A stretch of DNA of 64,000 nucleotides from Sandaracinaceae bacterium (GTDB lineage Bacteria; Myxococcota_A; Polyangia; Polyangiales; Houyiibacteriaceae), in assembly GCA_020633055.1 (NCBI GenBank), contig JACKEJ010000012.1:186001-250000 (forward strand), read 5' to 3'. This document shows positions 1 through 9,407 of the stretch, one piece after another. The notes under the pieces are model-generated. The model searched no databases, was not told where the DNA came from, and saw only the letters and a program-made list of their open reading frames with translations. Position 1 is the first letter of the stretch; every line of letters begins with the position of its first letter. Both the position numbers and the translations under genes were made by a program.

Positions 1-3000
1 GGTGCGCATGGGGTCGCGTTCGTCCCAGAAGGCGGTCTGGCGGTTGGCCTCGTCGAAGCTCGAGCGGGTGGTGACGCCGCGCGCGTCGGTGCGGGTGAGG
101 GGGTTGTTGGCGTCGTCGTAGGTGAAGCGCGTGATGCCGCTGTCGGGGTGGGTGACCTCGGCGATGCGGCCGGCGAGGTCGTACACCTGCCACTGCTCGT
201 TGCCGTGGTCGTCGAGCAGGCTGCGGATGCGGCCGAGCGCGTCGTAGCGGAAGCCGATGACCACCGGCGGGCCCTCCGCCGCGAGCAGACGCTCGAGCCG
301 CAGCGTGCGGCCGAGGCCGTCGGCCACGGTGGTGGTGGGCGTGTTCGCGTGCGGGCTGCTCGGGTCCAAGTCCTCGCCATCGTAGGCGATGGTGCGCAGG
401 GGCTGGTAGTCCGTGCGCAGGGTCGTCGCCGTCCCGTAGACGCTCTCGTCGGGCTGCGTCACGTGCAGCACGCGGCCCGTGGCATCGAACTGCGAGCGCA
501 AGACACGCACGCCCGTGGGCGCGCTGCGGTCGCATGCGGCGGAGGTGCCGAGGTAGGGCTGGTAGACGCGGCTGGGCTCGCCCTGGATGTTGAAGGTGAC
601 GTAGCCGGTGGCTTGGTACGTCCCGTCGCCGACGGCGGTGCGGTTCTGGACGGTGCGGCCCATGCCGTCGACGCAGTTCACGGCTTCGAGGTCGGGCGTG
701 GGGCTGCCGGACACGCTCCGCGTGCGCGTGATGATGCGGCTCACCGGCTCGACCAGGTCGTAGGCGTACTCGGTGGTGGGCGTCGCGAGCGTGTCCCCCG
801 GCTGCGCGATGCCTGTCACCCGCCCGTACTCGTCGTAGCCGTAGGCCGTCTCGCGGCGCTCGCTCATGTTGGTGGTGCCGACGACGCGCATCCACGCGGT
901 GGAGCTCGTGATCTGCTCGAGCAGCGGCTCGTACGCCACCTCCATGCGGAGAGCATAGAAGTCGCTGCGCACGGCCGGGTCGTCGAAGAGGCGCAGCTCC
1001 GCGGTGGGCAGCACGCCGTCGGCGTCGTACTCCATCCGCACGTCGTGGCCGTTCGGGTCGCGCGCAACGGTGACGTTGCCGTGCGCGTCGTGCGCCAGGC
1101 GCGCGGTCTGGATGAAGTAGCTCCCGCCTGCGTCGCGACGTGCTTCGGTCCGCCGCGGGGTCCCGCGCGTGAGCGTCTGCCAGGGCAGGCCCACGAAGTC
1201 CGGCCCGTCGTAGTACGTGCGCTCGTCCGTGACCTCGGCACTCCCCTCCACGCCGTACATCTGCTTCTGGTACACGGCGCGCAAGATCCACCGGCCGCTC
1301 GTCGCGCTGCCTGGCGCGATGAAGCGCTGGATCTCGTGCATCTCGTCGCCGCGGCAGCTGGCGTCGCAGGGCTCACCCTGGACGTCGGGGCTGCGCCCGT
1401 TGCAGGCGGTGCACGCGCCCCCGCCCACCGCCGTCACGCCCAGCTGATGCTTCTCGGTCTGGTTGCCGTAGCCGTCGTGCGCGTAGGTCTCTTCGAGGGT
1501 GACCCACTCGCTCGCGGCGGCGCCCTCTTGGATCACGGTGGTCTTGCGCTCGGGGCACAGCCAGCGGATGGGGTACGTCACGCCCGCCGTCGCGATCTGC
1601 GCGAGCGGGCAGTCCGCGTACACGTAGGCCTCGGTCGACAGCACGCGCCCGTCGCTCTCCACCTGCTTGTCGGTCACGAGCCCGTGCCGGTAGCGGTCGG
1701 TCACGCCGAGGTCGAAGTGGTGCACGCTCCGGCCGTCCTCCATGGAGTCGTCGCCTTCCGCGAAGACCTCCACCTCGCCGAAGCCACGAAACTGGCTCTC
1801 CTCGCCGTCGTAGTAGCCGTCGCGGTAGTGCATGCGCTGGATCTGGCGCACCTGCGAGAGCGTGTCGTACGTCGTCAGCTGCTCGAGCACGAGCATCGCG
1901 TGCGGCAGCCGGTGCTCCCACGCGTCGGGCCCGCCGTCGCGGCCCATGTGCGCAACGGTCGTGCCGTAGGTCATCTCGATGACCTTGCCGATGCCGTTGT
2001 CGATGCGGTTGAGGAGGTTCGGGTGCTCGGGGAAGAGCTCCACGTACGTCACCATCCCCGACGCGTTGATGTACACGACGTCGTTGCTGCCCGAGCCGTT
2101 CATGTCGGCGAAGCGGATGCTGACCTCGCTCGTGCGCTCGGGCAGCGAGCCGTTCAAGTCCGCCGAGGACAGCGTCTCCATCGGCTCGAACTCGGTGCCG
2201 TCGCAGTTGAGGGCGAAGCGGATCTCGGTGCCCTGCACAACCACGACGTCGGTGAGGTTGTCGCCGTTGAGGTCCGTGAACTCCATCTCCGCGGGCGTCA
2301 GCGTGCCCGGCAGCCCGAACATCTCGCGCGCTGCAGAAGCGAAGTCGCCGTGGCCCAAGTTCATCCAGTAGAAGACCGCGCCCTGCACCGCTTGCACCAC
2401 GTCCACCATGCCGTCGCCGTTCATGTCGACGAGGCGCAGGCCGTCCGTGCTGAAGCTGCGGCTCACGCCCGCGATCGGCGTCGCCGCTTGATACACGCCG
2501 TTGTCGTTGCGGTGGAACCACGCGCCGCCGCTCTCGAGGTGCACCACGTCGATGGCGCGGTCGTAGTCCACGTCCAGAAAGCGCTGGTTCGCGTCGGACG
2601 TGAAGCTCGGCAGGCCCGTGTCCATCAGCGCCTGCGCGTCCCAGTCGCCCGTGCCGCGCCCGAACAACACGCGGTCGTTCAGCCCGTCCACCATGTCCAC
2701 GAACCCGTCTCCGTTCAGGTCCACCATCTGCACTTCCGGCGACGACAGCGCCATCGCTCCGCTGCCCGCCGTCGCGCTGGTCATGACTGGCGACAGCGAC
2801 GTCTCTCCCGTCGCGCTCACCGTCTGCACGAACAGCTGGTGCACCCCGCCCGTCGTGTCCACCACGTCCGGCAGCGCGTCACCGTTGATGTCCAGCAGGT
2901 CCGCGTCACCCGTGCGGAAGTCCACCCCCACGCTCCCGATCGACCGCACGTACGCACGCTCGCAGCCCGGCGCGCCGCTCGCGCACCCCGGGTCGAAGCC

Positions 3001-3903
3001 GCGCGTGTACGCGAAGCGAAAGAAGATCGGATACGGGTCCACGTCCCCCGTCCCGTACGTCGTCACCCGCGCCAGCCGCGTCAGCCCGCCCGTCAGCGTG
3101 TACGGCTCGTAGCTCAGCTGGTAGCGCCGCAGCTGCGTGCCCTCCACCAGCACGCGCACGTGCCGCAGCCGCCGGTTCAGCAGCACCTCCACGCCCGGCT
3201 TGCCGTCCGAAAGCACGTCCTCGCGCACTTCGTACTCGAGCTCCACCTCGTAGCGCGGGTCGCTGCCCCCACGAAACACCCAGCCGATGTGCACCACGTA
3301 CGGGCGCCCGCCGTCGAGCTCGTAGTCGTACCGGATCCGGTGGTCGTACGTGTCCACCATCTCCACCAGCCCGTACGAGTACGTCCCGCGCGAGCCCGCC
3401 ATCCGCGACTCCGGCACGATGACGCCCGCCGCCGTCGCGCCGTAGTACCCCACGCGCCCGTCCGGTAACTCCGCACGCCAATAGCCCTCGCGCCCGTTGC
3501 CCATCGCCCCGTCCGCGCCCAGCCACGTGTAGCGCACGAACCCGCCCTCGAACCGCGCCCGGTACGTGCTCGACCCAGGCAGCCGCACCAGCTCCGTGCC
3601 CTCGTGCGCGAACAAGTCCGCCGCGTCGTAGTCCGGCACCCCGCGCGACGTCATCCGCTCGATGCTGTCGACCCCACCCAGCGACCAGCCGAGGCCGACC
3701 GAAGACTGCCCGCCCGTGCTCGCGTAGCTCAGCCGCAACGATGGCGCGAACCCGTTGTACCCAGCCGGCACCGAGAGCGGCACCCCGTACGACACCACGC
3801 CCATGTTGAAGTTGATGCTCGCGTCTTCACCAACACCCTCCAGCGAGCCTGGCCCGCTCGGCAGCTTCAGCCGCGATGGCGAAAGCCCCCCTCCCTCATC
3901 TTG
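1..3903 (-). repeat. Inverted repeat arm A (Rhs/TcB-C coding DNA)
   Basis: Each base x pairs with base 17001-x of arm B, over the whole stretch from base 1 to about 3903, where the signal-peptide codons diverge. Translations in several frames are identical over 864-2521. The few differences I see lie near 2780, 2930, 3230-3280, 3415 and 3470. The repeat may extend left of the window. Confidence 0.93.
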
Positions 3904-3969
3904 CGCCTCGGCGGGGGTGCTCCACACCAGAGGGAGCCAGCACAGCGCGACAACTACTACCCGGTTCAC
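1..3969 (-). CDS. Rhs/TcB-C-like toxin protein, N-terminal 1,323 codons (3' end outside window)
   Basis: Starts at GTG 3969, preceded by a strong GGGAGG ribosome site, and encodes a signal peptide (about 22 residues ending AEA). It then reads QDEGGGLSPSRLKLP and continues collinearly with the second Rhs gene at 13023. The order is SpvB domain (first ~330 residues), FG-GAP/VCBS repeats (DxNGDxxxD), TcB middle domain, then Rhs YD repeats. The open frame reaches base 1, so the C-terminal effector lies outside the window. Over the shared 3.9 kb it is nearly identical to the other copy with no net indel; differences cluster toward the 5' end. The signal peptide is unrelated to that of the other copy. 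SpvB/TcB/Rhs proteins form a shell that encloses a C-terminal toxin; that role is inferred here. The alternative is a surface Rhs protein with no toxin. Confidence 0.85.
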   Translation of the reverse strand, partial: MNRVVVVALCWLPLVWSTPAEAQDEGGGLSPSRLKLPSGPGSLEGVGEDASINFNMGVVSYGVPLSVPAGYNGFAPSLRLSYASTGGQSSVGLGWSLGGVDSIERMTSRGVPDYDAADLFAHEGTELVRLPGSSTYRARFEGGFVRYTWLGADGAMGNGREGYWRAELPDGRVGYYGATAAGVIVPESRMAGSRGTYSYGLVEMVDTYDHRIRYDYELDGGRPYVVHIGWVFRGGSDPRYEVELEYEVREDVLSDGKPGVEVLLNRRLRHVRVLVEGTQLRRYQLSYEPYTLTGGLTRLARVTTYGTGDVDPYPIFFRFAYTRGFDPGCASGAPGCERAYVRSIGSVGVDFRTGDADLLDINGDALPDVVDTTGGVHQLFVQTVSATGETSLSPVMTSATAGSGAMALSSPEVQMVDLNGDGFVDMVDGLNDRVLFGRGTGDWDAQALMDTGLPSFTSDANQRFLDVDYDRAIDVVHLESGGAWFHRNDNGVYQAATPIAGVSRSFSTDGLRLVDMNGDGMVDVVQAVQGAVFYWMNLGHGDFASAAREMFGLPGTLTPAEMEFTDLNGDNLTDVVVVQGTEIRFALNCDGTEFEPMETLSSADLNGSLPERTSEVSIRFADMNGSGSNDVVYINASGMVTYVELFPEHPNLLNRIDNGIGKVIEMTYGTTVAHMGRDGGPDAWEHRLPHAMLVLEQLTTYDTLSQVRQIQRMHYRDGYYDGEESQFRGFGEVEVFAEGDDSMEDGRSVHHFDLGVTDRYRHGLVTDKQVESDGRVLSTEAYVYADCPLAQIATAGVTYPIRWLCPERKTTVIQEGAAASEWVTLEETYAHDGYGNQTEKHQLGVTAVGGGACTACNGRSPDVQGEPCDASCRGDEMHEIQRFIAPGSATSGRWILRAVYQKQMYGVEGSAEVTDERTYYDGPDFVGLPWQTLTRGTPRRTEARRDAGGSYFIQTARLAHDAHGNVTVARDPNGHDVRMEYDADGVLPTAELRLFDDPAVRSDFYALRMEVAYEPLLEQITSSTAWMRVVGTTNMSERRETAYGYDEYGRVTGIAQPGDTLATPTTEYAYDLVEPVSRIITRTRSVSGSPTPDLEAVNCVDGMGRTVQNRTAVGDGTYQATGYVTFNIQGEPSRVYQPYLGTSAACDRSAPTGVRVLRSQFDATGRVLHVTQPDESVYGTATTLRTDYQPLRTIAYDGEDLDPSSPHANTPTTTVADGLGRTLRLERLLAAEGPPVVIGFRYDALGRIRSLLDDHGNEQWQVYDLAGRIAEVTHPDSGITRFTYDDANNPLTRTDARGVTTRSSFDEANRQTAFWDERDPMRT

Positions 3970-4160
3970 GTTGGACCTCCCACCTGCATGATGAGTCGTG
4001 CGCACCATCACACGGCGCCCACTGCATCGCCAGCGCTTCCGACACGGCGACACCGCCCACCTTGACTGGGGACGCCCTGTACAGCCACACTACACGCGTT
4101 CTGGAAGTTGCCCCGTCATCGGGTCCTGGAGTGGGAGACGATACCGGGGGGGAGTTTTGA
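3970..4160. promoter_or_regulatory. Divergent intergenic region between the Rhs gene and the lipoprotein operon
   Basis: These 191 bases separate two divergent start codons, so they must hold the promoters for both directions. A TTGACT (4062-4067) could be a rightward -35 box, but no good -10 box follows at the right distance. A GGGGGGAG ribosome site sits just before 4161. No operator was recognised. Confidence 0.4.
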
Positions 4161-7100
4161 ATGCTTGCGTTGTGCTGGAGGCACGTGCCTCCAACGGTCC
4201 TGGTCTGTGTGTTCTTGGCGGCCGCCTCGCTCGTAGGCTGCAACTCGAATGGTGGTGTGGGGAGCGGCGGCGCACGGTGCTTCTCGAACCGCACCTGCCT
4301 ACCCGGCTACATCTGCGACAGTGACGATCGTTGCCGTGCCTGTGACCAGGGTACGGCAGGTTGCGACTGCTTCGGAAACGGCACCTGCGCCAGCGGGCTC
4401 CGCTGCGAGATGGACATCTGTACGACTGGGACCAACCGCATCGTGCCCCAGGACCCACAGTGCTACTCGCCGTGTCAGACCGGCTTCACCGACGGGGACG
4501 GCACCTATCGGGCCTGCTCGGTGGAAGGGCTGATGGAGGGATGTCTCGACGGCTTCGTCTGCGTCAACGGCTCCTGCGCGGCTTCGGCCGAGGATCCGGC
4601 TCCATCGTGCGCGACTGACGCCGAGTGCCCCGACTTCCAGGTCTGCATCCTCGGCAGCTGCTACTCCAACTGCGAGTACGACTCGGACTGCGGCGGGATG
4701 GCGCGTTGCTACCGGCATTCGTGCCGAGTGCCCTGTTCCGCCGCCGATTCGGAGTCCTGCCCGGACACGACGCACTGCGAGCTCACCGATAGCGACTTCG
4801 GCTACTGCATGCCCTCTCCCGAGCCCACCGCAGCCCTGTCCAACTCCGAGGTCGAGGGGGCTTTCACGCTCAGCGCGACGACCGTTCGGATGACCAACGT
4901 GGACCCGGGCGAAGTCCTCACGCTCACCCACGACGCGCCCCGGTCGATCGACTTCACCGTGCGCAAGGTCTCCCACACGGTGTTTGGGGACACCCTGGTG
5001 CACGAAGAGAACTCGCCGATGCCCTGGCTGGGCGTCGGAGCGCCCGGTGCTGTGCAGAACGTCCAGACGTACACCGTCACCGTCCCCGCAGGTTCCACCG
5101 GGGTATCGGTGGAGCTGCTCAATGCTCAGACAGGTCCGCCCCCGCGTTGGGAAGGTGTGCTCGAGGTGTCCAGCGAGCTTGGGACGCGGCGCGTCACCAT
5201 CGCGTACTCACGGAGCACCACAGGCCGCTGGATGGGCAAGGTCTTCTACTTCACCCAGTTCGGCGATGTGGGCCTCGACGCATGGGTCAACGGCGGGCCA
5301 GCGAGTGCCGTGGACAACGCTCTGATCCAGCGGTGGGACGCCCTGCGGCGAGGCGACCTCTCCACGTTCGAGTTCGAATCGATCCTCACCTCCACCATCA
5401 CCGAGTCTTGGCGCACGGCTTCCGGGCCCGGCTGCGGTGCGGTCGCGTGCTATCCCAGCGTCACCTCCAACGCTGGTGGCGCCGGGCTCGGTGTGTACTC
5501 GACGGACGCCAGCGACGGCGTGCCCAGCGGCATCGTAGAGCTGCCCATTGCGCTCGACATCCGACTCGATGACGCGACGCACATGACCGGCCGGATCGCG
5601 ACCGAAGAGAGTCTCCAGTACGCCGGCGACCCAGAGGTTCGGCTCGCGTTCGAGCAGGACCCCACTCAGTGTTCCAACCTGCGGCTGGGCACGTGTCTCG
5701 GCTTCCTGTCCGACTTCTCCGCCACCATCGCGGTGGGCGGGCGCTACGCCACCACAGCGGGCGACTCCAACTGCGCCGCGTCGTCGGGCGCATACGAGCA
5801 CACGCGCACTCCGTGGCTCGTGCCCGGATTCCTCAGAGACACGGCGGAAGACCCCGAGACGGGTGTGAGGTACTCCTACGAGTGCCGGGACGACATGCAG
5901 CCCTTCGGTCTCGGCTCGGCGTCCCTCAACGCTAGCCTCTCTGGGTCGAACCCCATTCCGGATGGCCGCGCTCGCGTTCGTCAGCTTCAGCTGGTGGATG
6001 GCGCGCTCGTCAACCAAGAGCGCATGTATGTCTTCTTCCGCGAAGACTTCGAGGGAGAGTTCGTCGGCGGGGCTACGTCGGACTTCGGCGCCTACGGCCT
6101 CATGGTCCTCACGCGCGTCAACGCTGAGCTCGAAGACGAAGCGTACGAGGGCAATGCGCAGGCGGACGATCGGGACATCTCCGTGGCCCTGTCCGACGCT
6201 GCACGGTGCGACGCGGGCCTCCTCACGCGCACCAATCTGACGGCGGCTCCGGCCGACGCCGTGCGCTTGGCCAACGTGCTCATCAACGGCAGCGCTCAGG
6301 CGCCCACGGGCGGCGTCATTTCGTCGGGGATGCACTACCTCTGCCACGACACAGGCTTGTTCGACGGTGGCCCGTATGCGGTCGGAGCCGTCACACCATG
6401 CCCTGCGGGCAGTGGCGTCACGTACTTCCAGTGTCAGTCGGGTGCCTGCACCGGGAACCTTCGGACGCTGCCTTGTCAGAACAACGGCACGTGCCAGACC
6501 GTGTTGAACAGCTGGGTGGCGGCGTCCGACACCAATGTGCTGCTAAACCCGCTGTACTCGTGCAGCGACGGGGCCTACTGCGACGACGACCGTAGCGACC
6601 TGCTCGACGGGAAGACGTTCTACGCGCCCGGAGCGTCCAACGGTCTCGTCTTCAACCCAATCCGCGTCGCCATTGCGGAGGCGTTCCGCTACAAGACCCA
6701 GTTCCAGAACCGCGAGGGCCGCAGCATCGGCTTCGCGCCGCAGATCTGCGTGCCTGGGTCGACGGCGAACCCTTACTGCTACGACCCGGCCGCGATCGAG
6801 GAGATTCGCGACCGTGTCAGCTGCTTGGCGTACCTAGGCACCAGCCCGGCGCACCGTACGGTCCTGAACGGTCAGACCGCCACACGCGACGCACTCGACG
6901 ACTTCCTCACCGTGGCGTTCTCGTACGAGACCATTCCTGACCCGACGCTTCCCGTGGACCCGACGGTGGATGGGTTCGAACCACTGTACGCGCAGCTGCT
7001 GATCATGCTGGGCGACGAGCAGTACACCCAGGCGTTCCAGTCCCGCTTCGACCTGGCGGGGCAGTCGCTCGTCAGCTTCGAGGGGCGCTTGTTCGAGCCT

Positions 7101-9380
7101 CAGGGCATCGACCTGTCCGGCGTCGCTGGCTTCGAGATGTACACGCTGTACCAAGCGGCGCAGTACTACGAGCTCGCCCTCGACCGCTTCTATTCGCTAC
7201 TGGAGTACTTGTGGGCATCCCTCGCGAACTCGAGCGTGTCCGCGTTCGTGACCCAAGAGACGATCACTTCGTACCTGGGCCGGGTTCTTCGCGCCTCCAC
7301 GCAGCGCGCGAGGGCCTACGGCGAAATCGCGCGCCGCTACCAAGGGTTCAACCGTGCGGACTTGGCCCGGCGGGTCGTCGAGCGGAGCTACACGTCCGCT
7401 TACCTCGAGTCGATGGTCATCGCTCGGTTGATCGAAGAGGTCATCGAAGTGCGCGCCAGCCCCGCAGAACGCGACCAGCTCGTCGCCGAGCTCGAGCGTG
7501 CCGCGACGGTCTACAAGATCGCGCTACTAGACATGCGCGAGCTCTACGGGGACTTCACGGATGAGCTGAACACCTTCGGATTCGCCCAGGACTACATCCC
7601 GCTGCCCGCGCTCGACCCGAACGGCCCGAACGCTGTCGAGACCTTGCTCGCGCGCGCGCGGAACGCTGCGGCTGTCGCGGCGAGTCGCGAGGACCTCGCC
7701 ATCAACTCGAGCCGCACGTACGAGACAGACGAGGCCGCGTTCCAGTCGGAACTCACGAACATCCGCAACAACTACGAGAACCAGCTGGCCGAACTGTGCG
7801 GCACGATGATTGGAACAGATGGTGTCGTGTACCCGGCGATCCGACGCTACGCCCACCTCAACCCCACGGCCGCTGCCTATCAGGACCCGTGCGGCGTGAT
7901 GGGGAACGGGGCCATCCACAATGCGTCGGCCCAGATCGAGATCGCGGGCATCGACATTCAAGGGATCGGAAATGCCTTCTTTGCGAATCAGGAAGCCATC
8001 AAAATCGAGGAAGGTCGAATGGTTGCGCAGTGCGACCTCATCGACGACCTCGCCGACCTCGAAGTCATAGCAGCCGGAAGGGTGAGCAACCTTCAGGGGC
8101 GACTCCGCACTGCTCAAGCCGTTGTGGATGAGGTTCAGCGAGGTGCGGAGAATGCTTTCCGGACGCTGTCACTAATCAAGTGCACTCCGCCAACTGTCGG
8201 GACAGCGAATTCGCCCGGTGACTGCCCCGCGGCGGTTGGGGTTACGGTTGCGTACACCTCGGTCCAGGCCGCAGCCATGGTGGCGCGGGCATCCCAGCTC
8301 GCGATCACGAACAATCTCCAGACCGAGATTGAGCGTGTGCAGGTCCAGCTCACGGACGACCGGGCGTCCGTGCAGTGCCAACAGTTGCTGGCAGATGGCC
8401 TTGCTCGGACCCAAACGATGGCTTTGGAAGCGATTCGACTCGAGCTCGATGCGACTCGTGCTGAGTACCAGCTTCGCCTCGCGTTTGCGGAAGTTACGCG
8501 ACTGCGGAACCAGGCCTCGCGTGTAGAGGCAGAGCAACGTGAGTCGGAGCAGCTGGCGATCAACGTGCAGGCCGCACGCAATGATCCGAACGTGCGGATC
8601 TACAAGAACGACGCCATCATCAACGCGGATCTTTCCTTCCGGACCGCGGTCCGTGAGGCGTACCGAGCGACGCGTGTGTTCGAGTACTACACCTCCCAGA
8701 GCTACGCCCGCGTCGACGAGCTAAGCTTGGTTCGGTTGGTGGCGCGGGGCGACCACAACCTAGAGAACTATCTCGCGGACCTGGAAGAGGAGTACTTCGT
8801 CTTCCTGGAGGACGTGGGGCGACCGGACAACCGCGTCGACATTCTGTCGCTCCGCGACGACGTGCTGCAGATTCCCCGCTACGCGGACGACGGCACGACG
8901 CTGACCCAGGCGGAACGTGTCGAGCGCTTCCGCGTGGCCCTATCCGACCCGCAGTGGCTGAGCCCGAGCGGCCACCTGACGATCCCCTTCAACACGTCGG
9001 TCGCTCGACTCTCCCCGTTGACGCGGAATCATAAGCTCTCGCACATCGAGGTCGAGCTGATTGGGTCGGACGTCGGCGACGCGGTCGGTCGCGTGTATCT
9101 CACCGTGTCCGGGACTGGGCTCGTCACGGGGATCAACGACGAAAACAGCTTCTATCGCTTCCCCGAGCGCACGGCGGTGGTCAACACGTTCTTCAACGGC
9201 GTGCGGAGCTTCACGCCCGACATCTACCAGAACCAACGGTTGCGAGAGCGGCCGTACGTGAACACGAACTGGGAGTTCGCCTTCAACCAGCGCGACGAGT
9301 TCGTGAACCAGGACGTCAACCTCGGCTCGCTCACCGACGTTCGCATCTACCTCTACTACACCGACTTCACCGCGTTCTAG
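4161..9380 (+). CDS. Large Cys-rich lipoprotein with Tc-toxin A-like C-terminal region (hypothesis)
   Basis: 1,739 aa. A lipoprotein signal ends in lipobox LVGC (C27), so the protein should be lipid-anchored. Residues 27-225 are Cys-rich in the pattern typical of myxobacterial surface proteins. The centre is mixed. About residues 930-1550 look mostly helical and coiled-coil forming. The last ~150 residues contain HKLSHIEVELIGSDVG and end with SLTDVRIYLYYTDF. That layout resembles the TcB-binding C-terminus of Tc-toxin A subunits (beta sandwich ending in ISDVxLHLRYTA). The gene is first in an operon whose fourth member is a TcB/C-like Rhs protein, which supports an A-subunit role. It is shorter than usual TcA (~2,500 aa), and I cannot confirm a neuraminidase-like or VRP1 domain. 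The lipoprotein and operon assignments are firm; the TcA link is a hypothesis. Confidence 0.75.
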   Translation: MLALCWRHVPPTVLVCVFLAAASLVGCNSNGGVGSGGARCFSNRTCLPGYICDSDDRCRACDQGTAGCDCFGNGTCASGLRCEMDICTTGTNRIVPQDPQCYSPCQTGFTDGDGTYRACSVEGLMEGCLDGFVCVNGSCAASAEDPAPSCATDAECPDFQVCILGSCYSNCEYDSDCGGMARCYRHSCRVPCSAADSESCPDTTHCELTDSDFGYCMPSPEPTAALSNSEVEGAFTLSATTVRMTNVDPGEVLTLTHDAPRSIDFTVRKVSHTVFGDTLVHEENSPMPWLGVGAPGAVQNVQTYTVTVPAGSTGVSVELLNAQTGPPPRWEGVLEVSSELGTRRVTIAYSRSTTGRWMGKVFYFTQFGDVGLDAWVNGGPASAVDNALIQRWDALRRGDLSTFEFESILTSTITESWRTASGPGCGAVACYPSVTSNAGGAGLGVYSTDASDGVPSGIVELPIALDIRLDDATHMTGRIATEESLQYAGDPEVRLAFEQDPTQCSNLRLGTCLGFLSDFSATIAVGGRYATTAGDSNCAASSGAYEHTRTPWLVPGFLRDTAEDPETGVRYSYECRDDMQPFGLGSASLNASLSGSNPIPDGRARVRQLQLVDGALVNQERMYVFFREDFEGEFVGGATSDFGAYGLMVLTRVNAELEDEAYEGNAQADDRDISVALSDAARCDAGLLTRTNLTAAPADAVRLANVLINGSAQAPTGGVISSGMHYLCHDTGLFDGGPYAVGAVTPCPAGSGVTYFQCQSGACTGNLRTLPCQNNGTCQTVLNSWVAASDTNVLLNPLYSCSDGAYCDDDRSDLLDGKTFYAPGASNGLVFNPIRVAIAEAFRYKTQFQNREGRSIGFAPQICVPGSTANPYCYDPAAIEEIRDRVSCLAYLGTSPAHRTVLNGQTATRDALDDFLTVAFSYETIPDPTLPVDPTVDGFEPLYAQLLIMLGDEQYTQAFQSRFDLAGQSLVSFEGRLFEPQGIDLSGVAGFEMYTLYQAAQYYELALDRFYSLLEYLWASLANSSVSAFVTQETITSYLGRVLRASTQRARAYGEIARRYQGFNRADLARRVVERSYTSAYLESMVIARLIEEVIEVRASPAERDQLVAELERAATVYKIALLDMRELYGDFTDELNTFGFAQDYIPLPALDPNGPNAVETLLARARNAAAVAASREDLAINSSRTYETDEAAFQSELTNIRNNYENQLAELCGTMIGTDGVVYPAIRRYAHLNPTAAAYQDPCGVMGNGAIHNASAQIEIAGIDIQGIGNAFFANQEAIKIEEGRMVAQCDLIDDLADLEVIAAGRVSNLQGRLRTAQAVVDEVQRGAENAFRTLSLIKCTPPTVGTANSPGDCPAAVGVTVAYTSVQAAAMVARASQLAITNNLQTEIERVQVQLTDDRASVQCQQLLADGLARTQTMALEAIRLELDATRAEYQLRLAFAEVTRLRNQASRVEAEQRESEQLAINVQAARNDPNVRIYKNDAIINADLSFRTAVREAYRATRVFEYYTSQSYARVDELSLVRLVARGDHNLENYLADLEEEYFVFLEDVGRPDNRVDILSLRDDVLQIPRYADDGTTLTQAERVERFRVALSDPQWLSPSGHLTIPFNTSVARLSPLTRNHKLSHIEVELIGSDVGDAVGRVYLTVSGTGLVTGINDENSFYRFPERTAVVNTFFNGVRSFTPDIYQNQRLRERPYVNTNWEFAFNQRDEFVNQDVNLGSLTDVRIYLYYTDFTAF

Positions 9381-9407
9381 TCGCGGTCCTCCATGCGGAG
9401 CCTGAAC

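Noticed and set aside
148..3468. 1,106-aa open frame on the plus strand over the left Rhs gene
   Set aside because: Exact antisense shadow of the Rhs frame; the same shadow appears over the other Rhs copy, and the sequence is low-complexity Arg/Val/His.
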